From the NCBI RefSeq assembly GCF_900094555.1, contig NZ_FMAC01000001.1, forward strand, positions 1,178,001 through 1,242,000: a DNA stretch of 64,000 nucleotides, written 5' to 3'. This document shows positions 9,283 to 17,859 of this stretch, in pieces. Origin of the DNA: Martinezella hainanensis (GTDB taxonomy: Bacteria; Pseudomonadota; Alphaproteobacteria; Rhizobiales; Rhizobiaceae). A program made the position numbers and the translations under genes. Numbering within the stretch: position 1 is the first letter of the stretch; each line of letters begins with the position of its first letter. The notes below the pieces were generated by a model. It was not told where the DNA came from, did no database searches, and saw only the letters and a list, made by a program, of their open reading frames with translations.

Positions 9283-9296
9283 CTGCAACGTTGCAG
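9283..9296. promoter_or_regulatory. LacI-type palindromic operator upstream of beta-glucosidase
   Basis: CTGCAACGTTGCAG is a perfect 14-base palindrome with the central CG typical of LacI/GalR operators. It lies 83 bases upstream of the beta-glucosidase start in the gap shared with the DoxX gene. No LacI gene is adjacent, so the regulator would act from elsewhere. Confidence 0.5.
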
Positions 9297-9458
9297 GTGT
9301 CGACAAATCACGCCGGCTCGCACCATTCCGTAAAATTTCGCCAGCAGCAGCAACACTCTTCGCACGGCTCGATAACAGCAATGTCAACAGTCGTGACTTG
9401 TCTTTCCAACGCGGATCAATTGAGGGTAGCGTCGAAACTTGACAACGAAAGGATACAA

Positions 9459-9863
9459 ATGCTCCCTGCGCTCCACGCCCTCCACCCTCATCTGCTGAGC
9501 CTCCTGCGCATCGTCGCCTCGCTCGTGCTCTTCAGCTATGGAACGCAGAAGGTGCTGCATTTCCCAGCAGCTGAAACGGTGCCACCTGTAGGATCGCTGT
9601 CCTGGATCGCCGGCCTGCTGGAGCTCACCCTCGGCTTCCTTGTCCTGATCGGCTTTCAGACGAGGCTTGCTTCGTTCATCCTGTCAGGCCTGATGGCCTT
9701 CGCTTATTTCCTGGCTCACGCGCCGAAGAGCTTTTATCCCGCGCAGAACGGCGGCGTCTCCGCCATCCTCTTCTGCTTCATCTTCCTGTTTCTCGCCAGC
9801 GCCGGCGGCGGCCCGCTGAGCATCGACGCGCTGACGAAGCGCAAGCAGCAAGCTGCGACCTGA
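9459..9863 (+). CDS. DoxX family membrane protein
   Basis: A 134-residue hydrophobic protein with about four transmembrane segments. It has the DoxX start (LLRIVASLVLFSYGTQKVLHF) and an ELTLGFLVLIGFQTRLAS segment. DoxX proteins are inner-membrane proteins of poorly defined function, sometimes tied to redox or thiol stress. ATG 9459 is preceded by GAAAGGA at a good distance. A longer in-frame reading runs upstream through the antisense of the beta-glucosidase gene and is not credible. Confidence 0.85.
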   Translation: MLPALHALHPHLLSLLRIVASLVLFSYGTQKVLHFPAAETVPPVGSLSWIAGLLELTLGFLVLIGFQTRLASFILSGLMAFAYFLAHAPKSFYPAQNGGVSAILFCFIFLFLASAGGGPLSIDALTKRKQQAAT

Positions 9864-9869
9864 ACAAGC

Positions 9870-9900
9870 AGGTTCGAGGCGGTTTCTCCGCCTCGAACCT
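9870..9900. terminator. Bidirectional terminator between DoxX and oxidoreductase genes
   Basis: A perfect 13-base-pair stem (9870-9882 with 9888-9900) and a 5-base loop TTTCT lie between two convergent genes. The downstream T-run is weak, but the strong stem and position fit a shared terminator. Confidence 0.7.
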
Positions 9901-9910
9901 TATCTAAAGC

Positions 9911-11098
9911 TTAGAGCTTGACCCAGGCGCCGTTGCGCTTGGACGAGGCAACGCAAGCCTCGACGAAAGCCACGCCCTTCACGCCATCATCGACGGTCGG
10001 ATAGATCACGGCCGGATCGACCGCCACGCCCTTCTTGCGGGCATTGATGGCGCGCGCCGCCTCGGTATAGATCGTGGCAAACGCTTCCAGATAGCCTTCC
10101 GGATGGCCCGACGGGACGCGCGAGACACGCGCCGCGGCGGCACCCGAACCGGCGCCATTGCGGGTAATCAACCGCTTCTGATCGCCGAACGGCGTGTACC
10201 ACAGATAGTTCGGATCGGCCTGCGTCCACTCGATGCCGCCCTTGGTGCCATAGACGCGCAACTTCAGGCCATTCTCATGACCGGGCGCCACCTGGCTGCA
10301 CCAGAGCATGCCCTTGGCCGGCTTTTCCTTGCCCTTCGCCTTGAAGCGCAACAGCACATGGCCGTTGTCGTCGAGACGGCGACCTTCGACAAAGCTGTCG
10401 AGATCGGCGGCGAGGCTGTCGAGTTCAAGGCCGGTGACGAAGGATGCGAGGTTATAGGCATGCGTGCCGATATCGCCGGTGGAACCGCCGACGCCCGACT
10501 GGGCCGGGTCGGTACGCCATGCGGCCTGCTTCTGGCCGGACTGCTCGATGTTCTCCGTCAACCAATCCTGCGGATATTCCGCTTGCACGATACGGATATC
10601 GCCGAGCTCGCCATTGGCGATCATCTCGCGCGCCTGGCGGATCATCGGATAGCCGGTGTAGTTGTGCGTAAGGATAAAGAGCGCACCGCTCTCGTCGGCC
10701 ACCTTCTTCAGCTTCTTGGCGTCGGCGAGATTGGAAGTCAGCGGCTTGTCGCAGATGACATGAATGCCGCGACGCAGGAATTCCTTGGCGGCGTCATAAT
10801 GCACATGGTTTGGCGTGACGATCGAAACGGCTTCGATGCCGCTCTTCAGCTTGGCTTCGCGGATCGCCATGTCGCGATAGCTCGAATAGGTGCGCGAGGG
10901 ATCGAGACCGAGGTCACGGCCGGAAGCGATAGCCTTGTCCGGTGAAGACGAAAGCGCGCCGGCGACGAGGTCGAACTGGTCGTCAATGCGCGCCGCAATG
11001 CGATGCACCGCGCCGATGAATGCGCCGGCGCCGCCGCCCACCATGCCAAGCCGAATGCGCGGCTCCCGCGTCTGTTCCGATGATCCTTCGATTGCCAT
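9911..11098 (-). CDS. Gfo/Idh/MocA family sugar dehydrogenase
   Basis: A 395-residue NAD(P)-binding protein with a glycine-rich loop (GMVGGGAGAFIGAVH), the CDKPLTSN segment equivalent to the family EKP motif, and the C-terminal alpha/beta oxidoreductase domain with GGSTGDIGTHAYNL. Such enzymes oxidise sugars, inositols or their keto forms. It follows the TIM-barrel isomerase across a palindromic repeat and is probably the last gene of that sugar regulon. The substrate is not known. Confidence 0.88.
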   Translation of the reverse strand: MAIEGSSEQTREPRIRLGMVGGGAGAFIGAVHRIAARIDDQFDLVAGALSSSPDKAIASGRDLGLDPSRTYSSYRDMAIREAKLKSGIEAVSIVTPNHVHYDAAKEFLRRGIHVICDKPLTSNLADAKKLKKVADESGALFILTHNYTGYPMIRQAREMIANGELGDIRIVQAEYPQDWLTENIEQSGQKQAAWRTDPAQSGVGGSTGDIGTHAYNLASFVTGLELDSLAADLDSFVEGRRLDDNGHVLLRFKAKGKEKPAKGMLWCSQVAPGHENGLKLRVYGTKGGIEWTQADPNYLWYTPFGDQKRLITRNGAGSGAAAARVSRVPSGHPEGYLEAFATIYTEAARAINARKKGVAVDPAVIYPTVDDGVKGVAFVEACVASSKRNGAWVKL

Positions 11099-11150
11099 TT
11101 TGTCCTCCTGAATGAATTGAATTGTTTGAACGCGATCGCCTGCCGCAATC

Positions 11151-11316
11151 GTCCCCTCTCCCCGCCGGCGGGGAGAGGGTCAGGGTGAGGGGCCGAGCCT
11201 TCTGCAAGCTCTGAATTGGTGGAAATATCGAGAAGGCCCCTCATCCGTCCTCAAGCGATTTCGCTCCGCTCCATCGTTTGAGTCCACCTTCTTCCCGCAA
11301 TTGCGGGGAGAAGGGT
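11151..11316. repeat. RIME-like palindromic element, family A copy 1
   Basis: Two hairpins form a mosaic: CCTCTCCCCGCC/GGCGGGGAGAGG with GGTGAGGGG, then CTTCTTCCCGCAATTGCGGGGAGAAGG. The same modules recur at 19217-19368 and 46667-46826. It sits between two co-directional genes of a likely operon, so transcripts through it would carry strong stem-loops. It resembles the rhizobial intergenic mosaic elements, an identification from memory. Confidence 0.75.
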
Positions 11317-11321
11317 TTGGA

Positions 11322-12374
11322 TTACAGCCCCAGCATGCGCCGGTTGGCCGCCTGGTCCGTGCCGCTGCCGGCGAAGTCGTCGAACGCCTTTTCCGTGACG
11401 CGGATGATGTGCGCCTTGACGAATTCGGAGCCTTCGCGGGCGCCGTCTTCTGGATGCTTCAGCGCACATTCCCATTCGACCACGGCCCAGCCGTCGAAAT
11501 TATTGGCGGTCATCTTGGAGAAGACGGCGCCGAAATCGACCTGGCCGTCGCCGAGCGAACGGAAGCGGCCGGCACGCTCAACCCAGCCCTGGTAACCGCC
11601 ATAGACGCCCTGGCGTCCGGTCGGATTGAACTCCGCATCCTTGACGTGGAACATCTTGATGCGATCCTTGTAGATGTCGATGTTCTCGAGATAATCGAGG
11701 CACTGCAGGACATAGTGCGAGGGATCGTAGAGCATGTTGGCACGCGGATGGTTCTTCACGCGCTCGAGGAACATCTCGAAGGTGATGCCGTCATGCAGGT
11801 CTTCGCCCGGATGGATCTCGTAGCAGACGTCGACGCCGTTTTCGTCGGCATGGTTGAGGATCGGCGTCCAGCGGCGAGCAAGCTCTTCGAAAGCGGTCTC
11901 GACGAGGCCAGCCGGGCGCTGCGGCCAGGGATAGATGAAGGGCCAGGCGAGCGCGCCCGAGAAAGTCGCATGCGCCTTGATGCCGAGATGCTTCGACGCC
12001 GTCAGCGCCATCTTCACCTGCTCGACGGCCCATTCCTGGCGAGCCTTGGGATTGCCGCGTACTTCCGGAGCGGCAAAGCCGTCGAAGGCTTCGTCATAGG
12101 CAGGGTGCACGGCAACAAGCTGGCCCTGGAGGTGGGTGGAAAGCTCGGTGACCTCGACGCCGTTGGCGCGGGCGACACCGGCGAATTCGTCGCAATAGTC
12201 CTTGGAGGAAGCCGCCTTCTTCAGGTCGATAAGCTGGCTCGCCCAGGTCGGAACCTGCACGCCGACATAGCCGGCATCGGCAGCCCATTTCGTGATCGAA
12301 TCCCACGAGTTGAACGGCGCCGCATCGCCGGCGAACTGGCCAAGAAACAGGCCTGGCCCCTTGATCGTCTTCAT
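11322..12374 (-). CDS. Sugar phosphate isomerase/epimerase (TIM barrel)
   Basis: A 350-residue protein of the xylose-isomerase-like TIM-barrel family (AP endonuclease 2 fold). It has metal-site segments CYEIHPGEDLHDG, LYDPSHY, KMFHVKDAEF and VVEWECAL. ATG 12374 is supported by an AGGGAGGA site. Together with the neighbouring Gfo/Idh enzyme it forms the common two-enzyme module that interconverts and oxidises unusual sugars. A TGTAAACGTTTCCG sequence at 12400-12413 resembles the operators before the ABC transporter, suggesting shared LacI control. Confidence 0.88.
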   Translation of the reverse strand: MKTIKGPGLFLGQFAGDAAPFNSWDSITKWAADAGYVGVQVPTWASQLIDLKKAASSKDYCDEFAGVARANGVEVTELSTHLQGQLVAVHPAYDEAFDGFAAPEVRGNPKARQEWAVEQVKMALTASKHLGIKAHATFSGALAWPFIYPWPQRPAGLVETAFEELARRWTPILNHADENGVDVCYEIHPGEDLHDGITFEMFLERVKNHPRANMLYDPSHYVLQCLDYLENIDIYKDRIKMFHVKDAEFNPTGRQGVYGGYQGWVERAGRFRSLGDGQVDFGAVFSKMTANNFDGWAVVEWECALKHPEDGAREGSEFVKAHIIRVTEKAFDDFAGSGTDQAANRRMLGL

Positions 12375-12399
12375 CTGTAATTCCTCCCTAATCGCGTTC

Positions 12400-12413
12400 T
12401 GTAAACGTTTCCG
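12400..12413. promoter_or_regulatory. Probable LacI operator upstream of isomerase gene
   Basis: TGTAAACGTTTCCG shares the TGTAAA-NN-TTT core with the two perfect operators at 16286-16322. Its right half matches at four of six positions. It lies 26 bases before the isomerase start. This is inference from similarity. Confidence 0.45.
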
Positions 12414-12584
12414 ATGCCTTTCGGACCCATATCCGGGGCGGCTTTGATGCCGTAACCTCAAAAAACTATAGGGTCTTCAGGATGAAAGTCGAATGCCTTG
12501 CGACCTAATCACGGCACGCCGCAGACGGCAAGAGGTACGTGCCGCAAAATTTCCATCCGCGTTGAGACGAGCCGGTAACGTACT

Positions 12585-12613
12585 TAAAAAACGCCCGCCG
12601 AAACCGGCGGGCG
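12585..12613 (-). terminator. Rho-independent terminator of the ABC sugar importer operon
   Basis: A perfect 9-base-pair stem (12592-12600 with 12605-12613), a 4-base loop, and on the minus strand a run of T immediately after the stem (A-run 12586-12591 on plus). It lies just past the stop of the solute-binding protein gene. Confidence 0.85.
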
Positions 12614-12639
12614 CCTGGCAAAATCAACCGAATGACCGA

Positions 12640-13587
12640 TCAGAACGGTGAATCGGGGAAGTAGAAGTCCTTGGCATTGTCCTTGGTGACGAGCGTCGCA
12701 TCGAGGATGTAGTTGCCGCGAACCGGAACCTGGTCGTAGAAGTTGGCAGCCGTCAGTTCCATGGCGGTGCCGACCATCGCCGGCGGATAGAGCACGTCGA
12801 CGGGGATCAGCTTGTCGCCGTCCATGACCTTCTTGATCATGTCCTTCGAACCGGCGCCGGCGATGACATACTTGATGTCGGTGCGCTTGGCCTGCTCGAT
12901 CGCCTGCAGCACGCCGACGGCCATGTCGTCATCCTGGCACCAGACGACATCGATCTTCGGGAACTTGGTCAGGTAATCCTGCATGACCTTGAAGGCGTCG
13001 TCGCGGTTCCAGTTGCCATACTGGCGGTCGAGAACCTTGACGTTCGAGCCGGCAATGCCCTTGTCGAAGCCGTCCTGACGCTGCTGGTCGATCGGGATCG
13101 GCAGACCACGGATGATGACGACCTGCGCGTCCGGCGTGTTCTTCTTGATGTATTCGCCAGCGGTCTGGCCAAGCGCCGGGTTGTTGCCGGCAACATAGAG
13201 GTCACGAACGGAATTGTCGTTGTTGCTCGGCGCGCGGTCGACGAGCGTCACGAACTTGCCCTTGTCCTTGACTTCCTTGATGGCGTTGACGAGCGGGTCC
13301 GGGTCGGACGGCAGGATCACGAGAGCGTCGATGCCCTGGGTCTCAAGGTCCTGGACCGCATTGGCCTGGCTTGCGGCATCGGGCGAGGTCTTGACGATGA
13401 CGTTCAGCCCCGGATGCTCCGCCATCAACAGCTTGGCGACACGCTCGGCGTGGAACACCACGCCCGAGGTCCAGCCGTGGTCGGCGGCCGGAATGGAAAC
13501 GCCGATCGTCACCTTCTTGTCTGCGGCATGCACGGTGCCCGCCAGAGCCGCCATCAGGACGGCCACACCCAATAGTCTTTTTCGCAT
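12640..13587 (-). CDS. Sugar ABC transporter, periplasmic substrate-binding protein (CUT2 type)
   Basis: The 315-residue precursor has a signal peptide (MRKRLLGVAVLMAALAGTVHAA). It continues with the ribose/galactose-binding fold: VTIGVSIPAADHGWTSGV, DALVILPSDPDPLVNAIKE, and the hinge segments. It captures a sugar in the periplasm for the permease and ATPase encoded just upstream. ATG 13587 has GGGAGGAT in front, so the five extra upstream codons are not used. It is the last gene of a three-gene unit closed by a terminator. The ligand cannot be read from the sequence. Confidence 0.92.
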   Translation of the reverse strand: MRKRLLGVAVLMAALAGTVHAADKKVTIGVSIPAADHGWTSGVVFHAERVAKLLMAEHPGLNVIVKTSPDAASQANAVQDLETQGIDALVILPSDPDPLVNAIKEVKDKGKFVTLVDRAPSNNDNSVRDLYVAGNNPALGQTAGEYIKKNTPDAQVVIIRGLPIPIDQQRQDGFDKGIAGSNVKVLDRQYGNWNRDDAFKVMQDYLTKFPKIDVVWCQDDDMAVGVLQAIEQAKRTDIKYVIAGAGSKDMIKKVMDGDKLIPVDVLYPPAMVGTAMELTAANFYDQVPVRGNYILDATLVTKDNAKDFYFPDSPF

Positions 13588-13654
13588 TTTATCCTCCCAC
13601 AAAGAAACAGGGCTTTGTCCTGATGACCGGGCGCCCCCCTTACCCGGTTATTCG

Positions 13655-14665
13655 CTATTTGCGAGCCAGCGAGCGCTGAACCAGCATGGCGATGATGATG
13701 ATCGCACCCTGGATGGCGCTGAGCAGATACTCGCTGATGAAATTGGAAAGCAGCATGATGTTGCCGACGAGTTCGAGAATGAAGGCGCCGCAGATCGTGC
13801 CCCAAACCCTGCCCGCGCCGCCTTTCAGCGCCGTGCCGCCGACGACGACGGCCGTGATCGCCTGCAGCTCCCACAGGCTGCCCGTAGTCGCCGACGTCGA
13901 GCCGAGCCGCGGCACATAGAGAAGCACTGCAATGGCAACGCAAAATCCCTGGATGACGAAAGCGATGGTGCGCACGCCATTGACCGCCACGCCGGAGTAA
14001 CGGGCAACGTCACGGTTGGAGCCGACCGCAATCACATGCCGTCCGTAGCGGGTGCGGTAGAGAATGAAGGCCGCAATGCAGGTGATGACGAGGATGACCA
14101 AAATCGGCACCGGCACGCCGAGCACAGTGCCGTAATAGGCGGGCTTGTAGAGCGCCTGAATATCCGCCGGCCGCAGGGTGATGGCGCCGCCCTGCGATAG
14201 CCAGGTCGTCAAGCCGCGATAGACGCCCATCGTGCCGAGCGTCGCGATGAACGGCTCAATCTTGCCCATGGTCGTAATCAGCCCGTTGGCGAGGCCGCAT
14301 AGGAGACCGGCAACGATCGAGAACAACACGGCTGCCGCCAGCATCATGGCCGGGTCGGCGATGACGCCCGAATTCATGAACAGGATCATCAAGCTGGCGA
14401 CGAAGGCGACCATCGCGCCGACGGACAGATCGAGATCGCCGGCGGAAATGACGAAAGTCGCACCGACCGCGGTGATGGCGATGAAGGCGCATCTCGTCGC
14501 GACATTGGTGAGATTGGTGATGCCGATGAAGTTCGGATTGACCAGTGCGCCCACGATCAGAAGCAGCACCAGTGCCGCAAACGGCGCAACGGCCCTGAGA
14601 TCGACATCCCGCCAGGAACGCCCTCGCCGACCGGCCTTGCCGCTGCTGTCTTCGCCCACGCTCAT
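13655..14665 (-). CDS. Sugar ABC transporter permease (RbsC-like, CUT2)
   Basis: A 336-residue integral membrane protein with about eight to ten hydrophobic segments. It has the RbsC-family motifs VISAGDLDLSVGAMVAF and VGGTALKGGAGRVWGT. It forms the channel of the importer, together with the double-ATPase subunit upstream. ATG 14665 (MSVGED) is preferred over a TTG twelve bases upstream. The gap to the solute-binding gene is 67 bases. Confidence 0.9.
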   Translation of the reverse strand: MSVGEDSSGKAGRRGRSWRDVDLRAVAPFAALVLLLIVGALVNPNFIGITNLTNVATRCAFIAITAVGATFVISAGDLDLSVGAMVAFVASLMILFMNSGVIADPAMMLAAAVLFSIVAGLLCGLANGLITTMGKIEPFIATLGTMGVYRGLTTWLSQGGAITLRPADIQALYKPAYYGTVLGVPVPILVILVITCIAAFILYRTRYGRHVIAVGSNRDVARYSGVAVNGVRTIAFVIQGFCVAIAVLLYVPRLGSTSATTGSLWELQAITAVVVGGTALKGGAGRVWGTICGAFILELVGNIMLLSNFISEYLLSAIQGAIIIIAMLVQRSLARK

Positions 14666-14726
14666 AACCAAAACCAACCTCCCGTCCCATGATTGCAGGG
14701 AATTCGCCCTGCTCTCCGCCGCCCCT

Positions 14727-16250
14727 TCAGGCCGCCGTCTTTTTCTTCAGGCCCGCCGCATAACGCATGATTTCCTGCTCGGAGATCTCCTCGCCTTCGA
14801 GCACGCCGACGATCCGTCCCTCGCGCATGACGGCAATCCGCGTGCAGAGCCCGATAACCTCGGGCATTTCCGAAGAGATCACGATGATCGAATGGCCGTC
14901 GCGCGCCAGCGCCGAAATGAAATGATAGATCTGCTGCTTCGTGCCGACATCGATACCACGCGTCGGCTCGTCGATGATGATGATCTGCGGCTCCGTCTCC
15001 ATGACCTTCGCCAGAAGCAACTTCTGCTGATTGCCGCCGGACATGCGGCCGGCAACGATATTGCCGTCCCGCACCCGGATGTCGAAGCGACGGCGCGCCC
15101 GCGTCAATGCGTTTGCTTCGCTGGAGGCGCTGAGATAACCGAACTTGCCATGCCGATCGAGCGATTGCAGCGTCAGATTGACCGCCATGCCCGAGTTCAA
15201 AAGCAGGCCCTTGGATTTGCGGTCCTTGGTCATATAGGCAAGGCCGGCACCGATCGCCGCATGCACGTCATGCGGGGGCACGGTCTGACCATTGGCGATG
15301 ACGTCCCCGGATACACGCGAGCGCAGACCGACGATCGCCTCCATCAGCTCGGTGCGGCCGGAGCCGATCATGCCGGAGAAACCCAGTATCTCGCCCTTAC
15401 GCAGCTCGAAACTCGCATCATGGACATAGCCTGTCGAAAGTGCGCTGATGCTGAGCACCACCTTCTCGTCGACATCCGGCTCGTTTTTGGCCGGATAGAG
15501 GCTGGAAAGCTCACGCCCGACCATCAACTGCGCAATCGATTCGCCATCGAGCAGCGAGGTCGGCGATGTCTTCACCCATTGGCCATCGCGCAACACCGTG
15601 ACGCGATCGGTCAACTCCATGACCTCGTCGAGCTTGTGGGAGACGAAGACGAAGCTGGTTCCCTGGTCGCGCAGCTTGCGCACCTGCTTGAAGAGAAAAT
15701 TGGTTTCCTCGCGCGACAGAACGGCGGTCGGCTCGTCCATGAAGACGATGCGAGCATCGCGGCTGATCGCCTTGGCGATCTCGACCATCTGCTTGTCGGC
15801 GATCGAGAGCGAGCTGATCATCGCATTCTCGTCGACATGCGAGCCGAGGAGATCGAGCACGCGCCGCGCTTCCGCCCGCATATACCTGCGATCGAGCACG
15901 CCGAATCGCGTGACTTCACGGCCGAGAAACAGGCTCTCGGTGACGGTCAGGTGCTCCGCAAGATTGAATTCCTGGTGGATGATGACAATGCCGAGCGCTT
16001 CGGCAGCACCGTTCGGCGGCAGCTTCACCGACTTGCCATCGAGGAGGATTTCACCTGATGTCGGCTGCTCGAAACCGGACAGGACCTTGACGAGTGTCGA
16101 TTTGCCGGCGCCGTTTTCGCCCATCAACGCATGGATTTCGCCGGCCCGAAGATCGAAGTTGACGCTGAACAGCACCTGCACGCCGCTGAAGGATTTGGAT
16201 ACCCCTCTCGCAGACAGCACGACAGTACCGTCGACGGCTTCCGAACTCAT
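14727..16250 (-). CDS. Sugar ABC transporter ATP-binding protein (RbsA/MglA-like)
   Basis: The 507-residue protein carries two nucleotide-binding domains, as usual for CUT2 importers. The first has Walker A GENGAGKST and a Walker B ending VFMDEPTAV. The second has a degenerate Walker A region (GMIGSGRTE), signature MSGGNQQK and Walker B IIIDEPTRGIDVG. It powers uptake at the cytoplasmic face. ATG 16250 follows GGAGGATTCA. It is the first gene of the importer unit, with two LacI-type operators in its upstream gap. Confidence 0.93.
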   Translation of the reverse strand: MSSEAVDGTVVLSARGVSKSFSGVQVLFSVNFDLRAGEIHALMGENGAGKSTLVKVLSGFEQPTSGEILLDGKSVKLPPNGAAEALGIVIIHQEFNLAEHLTVTESLFLGREVTRFGVLDRRYMRAEARRVLDLLGSHVDENAMISSLSIADKQMVEIAKAISRDARIVFMDEPTAVLSREETNFLFKQVRKLRDQGTSFVFVSHKLDEVMELTDRVTVLRDGQWVKTSPTSLLDGESIAQLMVGRELSSLYPAKNEPDVDEKVVLSISALSTGYVHDASFELRKGEILGFSGMIGSGRTELMEAIVGLRSRVSGDVIANGQTVPPHDVHAAIGAGLAYMTKDRKSKGLLLNSGMAVNLTLQSLDRHGKFGYLSASSEANALTRARRRFDIRVRDGNIVAGRMSGGNQQKLLLAKVMETEPQIIIIDEPTRGIDVGTKQQIYHFISALARDGHSIIVISSEMPEVIGLCTRIAVMREGRIVGVLEGEEISEQEIMRYAAGLKKKTAA

Positions 16251-16285
16251 TGAATCCTCCCTGCGGTCCCACCCGCTTTCCATGG

Positions 16286-16322
16286 TATGTAAACCTTTAC
16301 ATAACCTGTGTAAAGGTTTACA
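16286..16322. promoter_or_regulatory. Pair of LacI-type operators between importer and regulator
   Basis: TATGTAAACCTTTACATA (16286-16303) is an 8-2-8 palindrome and TGTAAAGGTTTACA (16309-16322) a 6-2-6 palindrome. They contain the same 14-base core in opposite orientation, with centres about 21 bases apart. They lie between the divergent importer and LacI genes and probably bind the adjacent LacI protein. Confidence 0.75.
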
Positions 16323-16416
16323 TCGTTGGATATCTTACAAATTTTCGTCGTCACCTTTGACCTCCACGTAAGTCTGTGTAGTCTCCAGCGCAGACGAGAC
16401 CCCAAGGCAGAGCGCA

Positions 16417-17442
16417 GTGTCGAATTCCACGCCCGCAACTATCGAAGACGTCGCCCGAATTGCCAATGTTTCGATAGCAACGGTTTCGCGGGCCATTCAC
16501 ACACCGGAGAAAGTCGCCAATTCAACGCGGCTGAAAGTCAATCAGGCTATCGCCGTCACCGGCTATACGACCAATGCCATGGCGCGCAGCCTGAGGCTCG
16601 GTCGCTCGAATATGATTCTGGTTGTCGCGCCGGATATCGGCGACCCCAATTTCTCCAATATTCTGATCGGCCTGGAGAATGAAGCACGCTCCCACGGCTA
16701 TGGCATCCTTATCGGCCATACGCAGAACGATGCGCAGCGCGGGCTGGAATATCTGAAATTCCTGAACTCCAACCAGGCGGCGGGGCTGATCCTCTTTACC
16801 GGCATCCTGCCCTTCGGGCATCAGACGATGACGGCGCGGCTGCCGCCGAGCGTCGGCGTCTTCGAGCCGGTTTTCAACGGCGGCATTCCCTATGTCGGCG
16901 TCGACGATATCGCTGGCGCCCGCAAGGCCGTCGACCTTTTGATTGCCGAAGGCCACCGCAAGATCGCCTTCATCGGCGATTCCCGCACCCGTCTCGCCTA
17001 CAGCCGCCGGCGCATGGGCTATGAAGCCGGGCTGGATGCCGCCGGCATCGGTCATGACGTCCGCATCGTCCTGGACGGTGACGGCACCATCGAGAGCGGG
17101 CGGCTGGCGGTCGAGCAGCTCTTCATGCGCGACACCCTGCCGACGGCCTTCATGTGCGTCAACGATCAGACCGCGATCGGCGTGATGATCGGCCTGAAAA
17201 CACGCGGCTATGACATCCCCGAGGATTTTTCGGTGACGGGCTTCGATGACGTGCCGCAAGCCGTCTTCATGACGCCATCGCTGACGACCATCCGGCAGCC
17301 GCGCACCGCCATCGGCAAGCACGCGATGGCGCTGCTGCTGGAACTGCTTTCGGATGGCGAGCCGCCCGAAACGGAAATCCTGCTGCGGCCGGACCTCGTC
17401 GTGCGAAACTCGGTTGCGGCTCCGGCACGCCTCCGGCGATAG
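16417..17442 (+). CDS. LacI family transcriptional regulator
   Basis: The 341-residue protein has an N-terminal helix-turn-helix (ATIEDVARIANVSIATVSRAI, in the usual LacI hinge position). A periplasmic-binding-protein-like effector domain follows, from VVAPDIGDPNFSNILIG onward. The start is GTG 16417. It is divergent from the sugar importer, and the palindromes at 16286-16322 are its likely operators. The effector is presumably the imported sugar or a derivative. A VOC protein gene follows 12 bases after its stop. Confidence 0.93.
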   Translation: MSNSTPATIEDVARIANVSIATVSRAIHTPEKVANSTRLKVNQAIAVTGYTTNAMARSLRLGRSNMILVVAPDIGDPNFSNILIGLENEARSHGYGILIGHTQNDAQRGLEYLKFLNSNQAAGLILFTGILPFGHQTMTARLPPSVGVFEPVFNGGIPYVGVDDIAGARKAVDLLIAEGHRKIAFIGDSRTRLAYSRRRMGYEAGLDAAGIGHDVRIVLDGDGTIESGRLAVEQLFMRDTLPTAFMCVNDQTAIGVMIGLKTRGYDIPEDFSVTGFDDVPQAVFMTPSLTTIRQPRTAIGKHAMALLLELLSDGEPPETEILLRPDLVVRNSVAAPARLRR

Positions 17443-17454
17443 GCAGGCGCCGCG

Positions 17455-17859
17455 ATGCCGCTCGGCAGAATCACCCTTTACGTCCGCGATGTCGAAACGA
17501 CGGTAAGCTTTTACGAGAGATATTTCGGCTTTAGGCCGCTCCGTCTGGAGGGAGACCGGATCGTCGAAATGCTGGCATCGGATGGCGGCGCCAATCTGCT
17601 GATCCATCCGGCGGGCAAGGCGCAGAAAATGGGCCAGGTGCTGGTAAAACTGGTCTTCGACGTCGAGCATGTCGAAGCTTTCCGCGCGAGATGCGCCGAA
17701 AGGGGACTGGAATTCGGCCCCGTGCATCAGGCCGATGGGTATGTCTTCGCCAATGCCAAGGACCCCTCGGGAAATCCGATAGCCATTTCCAGCCGTGCAT
17801 TTCGGTGGAAGTCGGGAGGCGATGAAGCACCGCCTCCCGAGCCTGTCGATCAAACGTAA
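17455..17859 (+). CDS. VOC (glyoxalase/bleomycin resistance) family protein
   Basis: A 134-residue protein with the paired beta-alpha-beta-beta-beta pattern of the vicinal oxygen chelate fold ([30 protein letters not shown] near the end). Members include metal-dependent isomerases, dioxygenases and resistance proteins; which applies here is unclear. It is co-transcribed with the LacI gene and overlaps the 3' end of convergent xylA by 10 bases. Confidence 0.85.
   Translation: MPLGRITLYVRDVETTVSFYERYFGFRPLRLEGDRIVEMLASDGGANLLIHPAGKAQKMGQVLVKLVFDVEHVEAFRARCAERGLEFGPVHQADGYVFANAKDPSGNPIAISSRAFRWKSGGDEAPPPEPVDQT

Noticed and set aside
7794..9458. Long plus-strand open frame in phase with the DoxX gene, antisense to the beta-glucosidase
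   Set aside because: The GH1 gene on the other strand has all catalytic motifs. The antisense frame is a by-product of high GC at third positions, and DoxX starts at ATG 9459 with its own ribosome-binding site.
17850..17859. Overlap of the VOC and xylA 3' ends as a sign of a frameshift
   Set aside because: Both proteins have normal family length and C-termini; a 10-base convergent overlap is ordinary.
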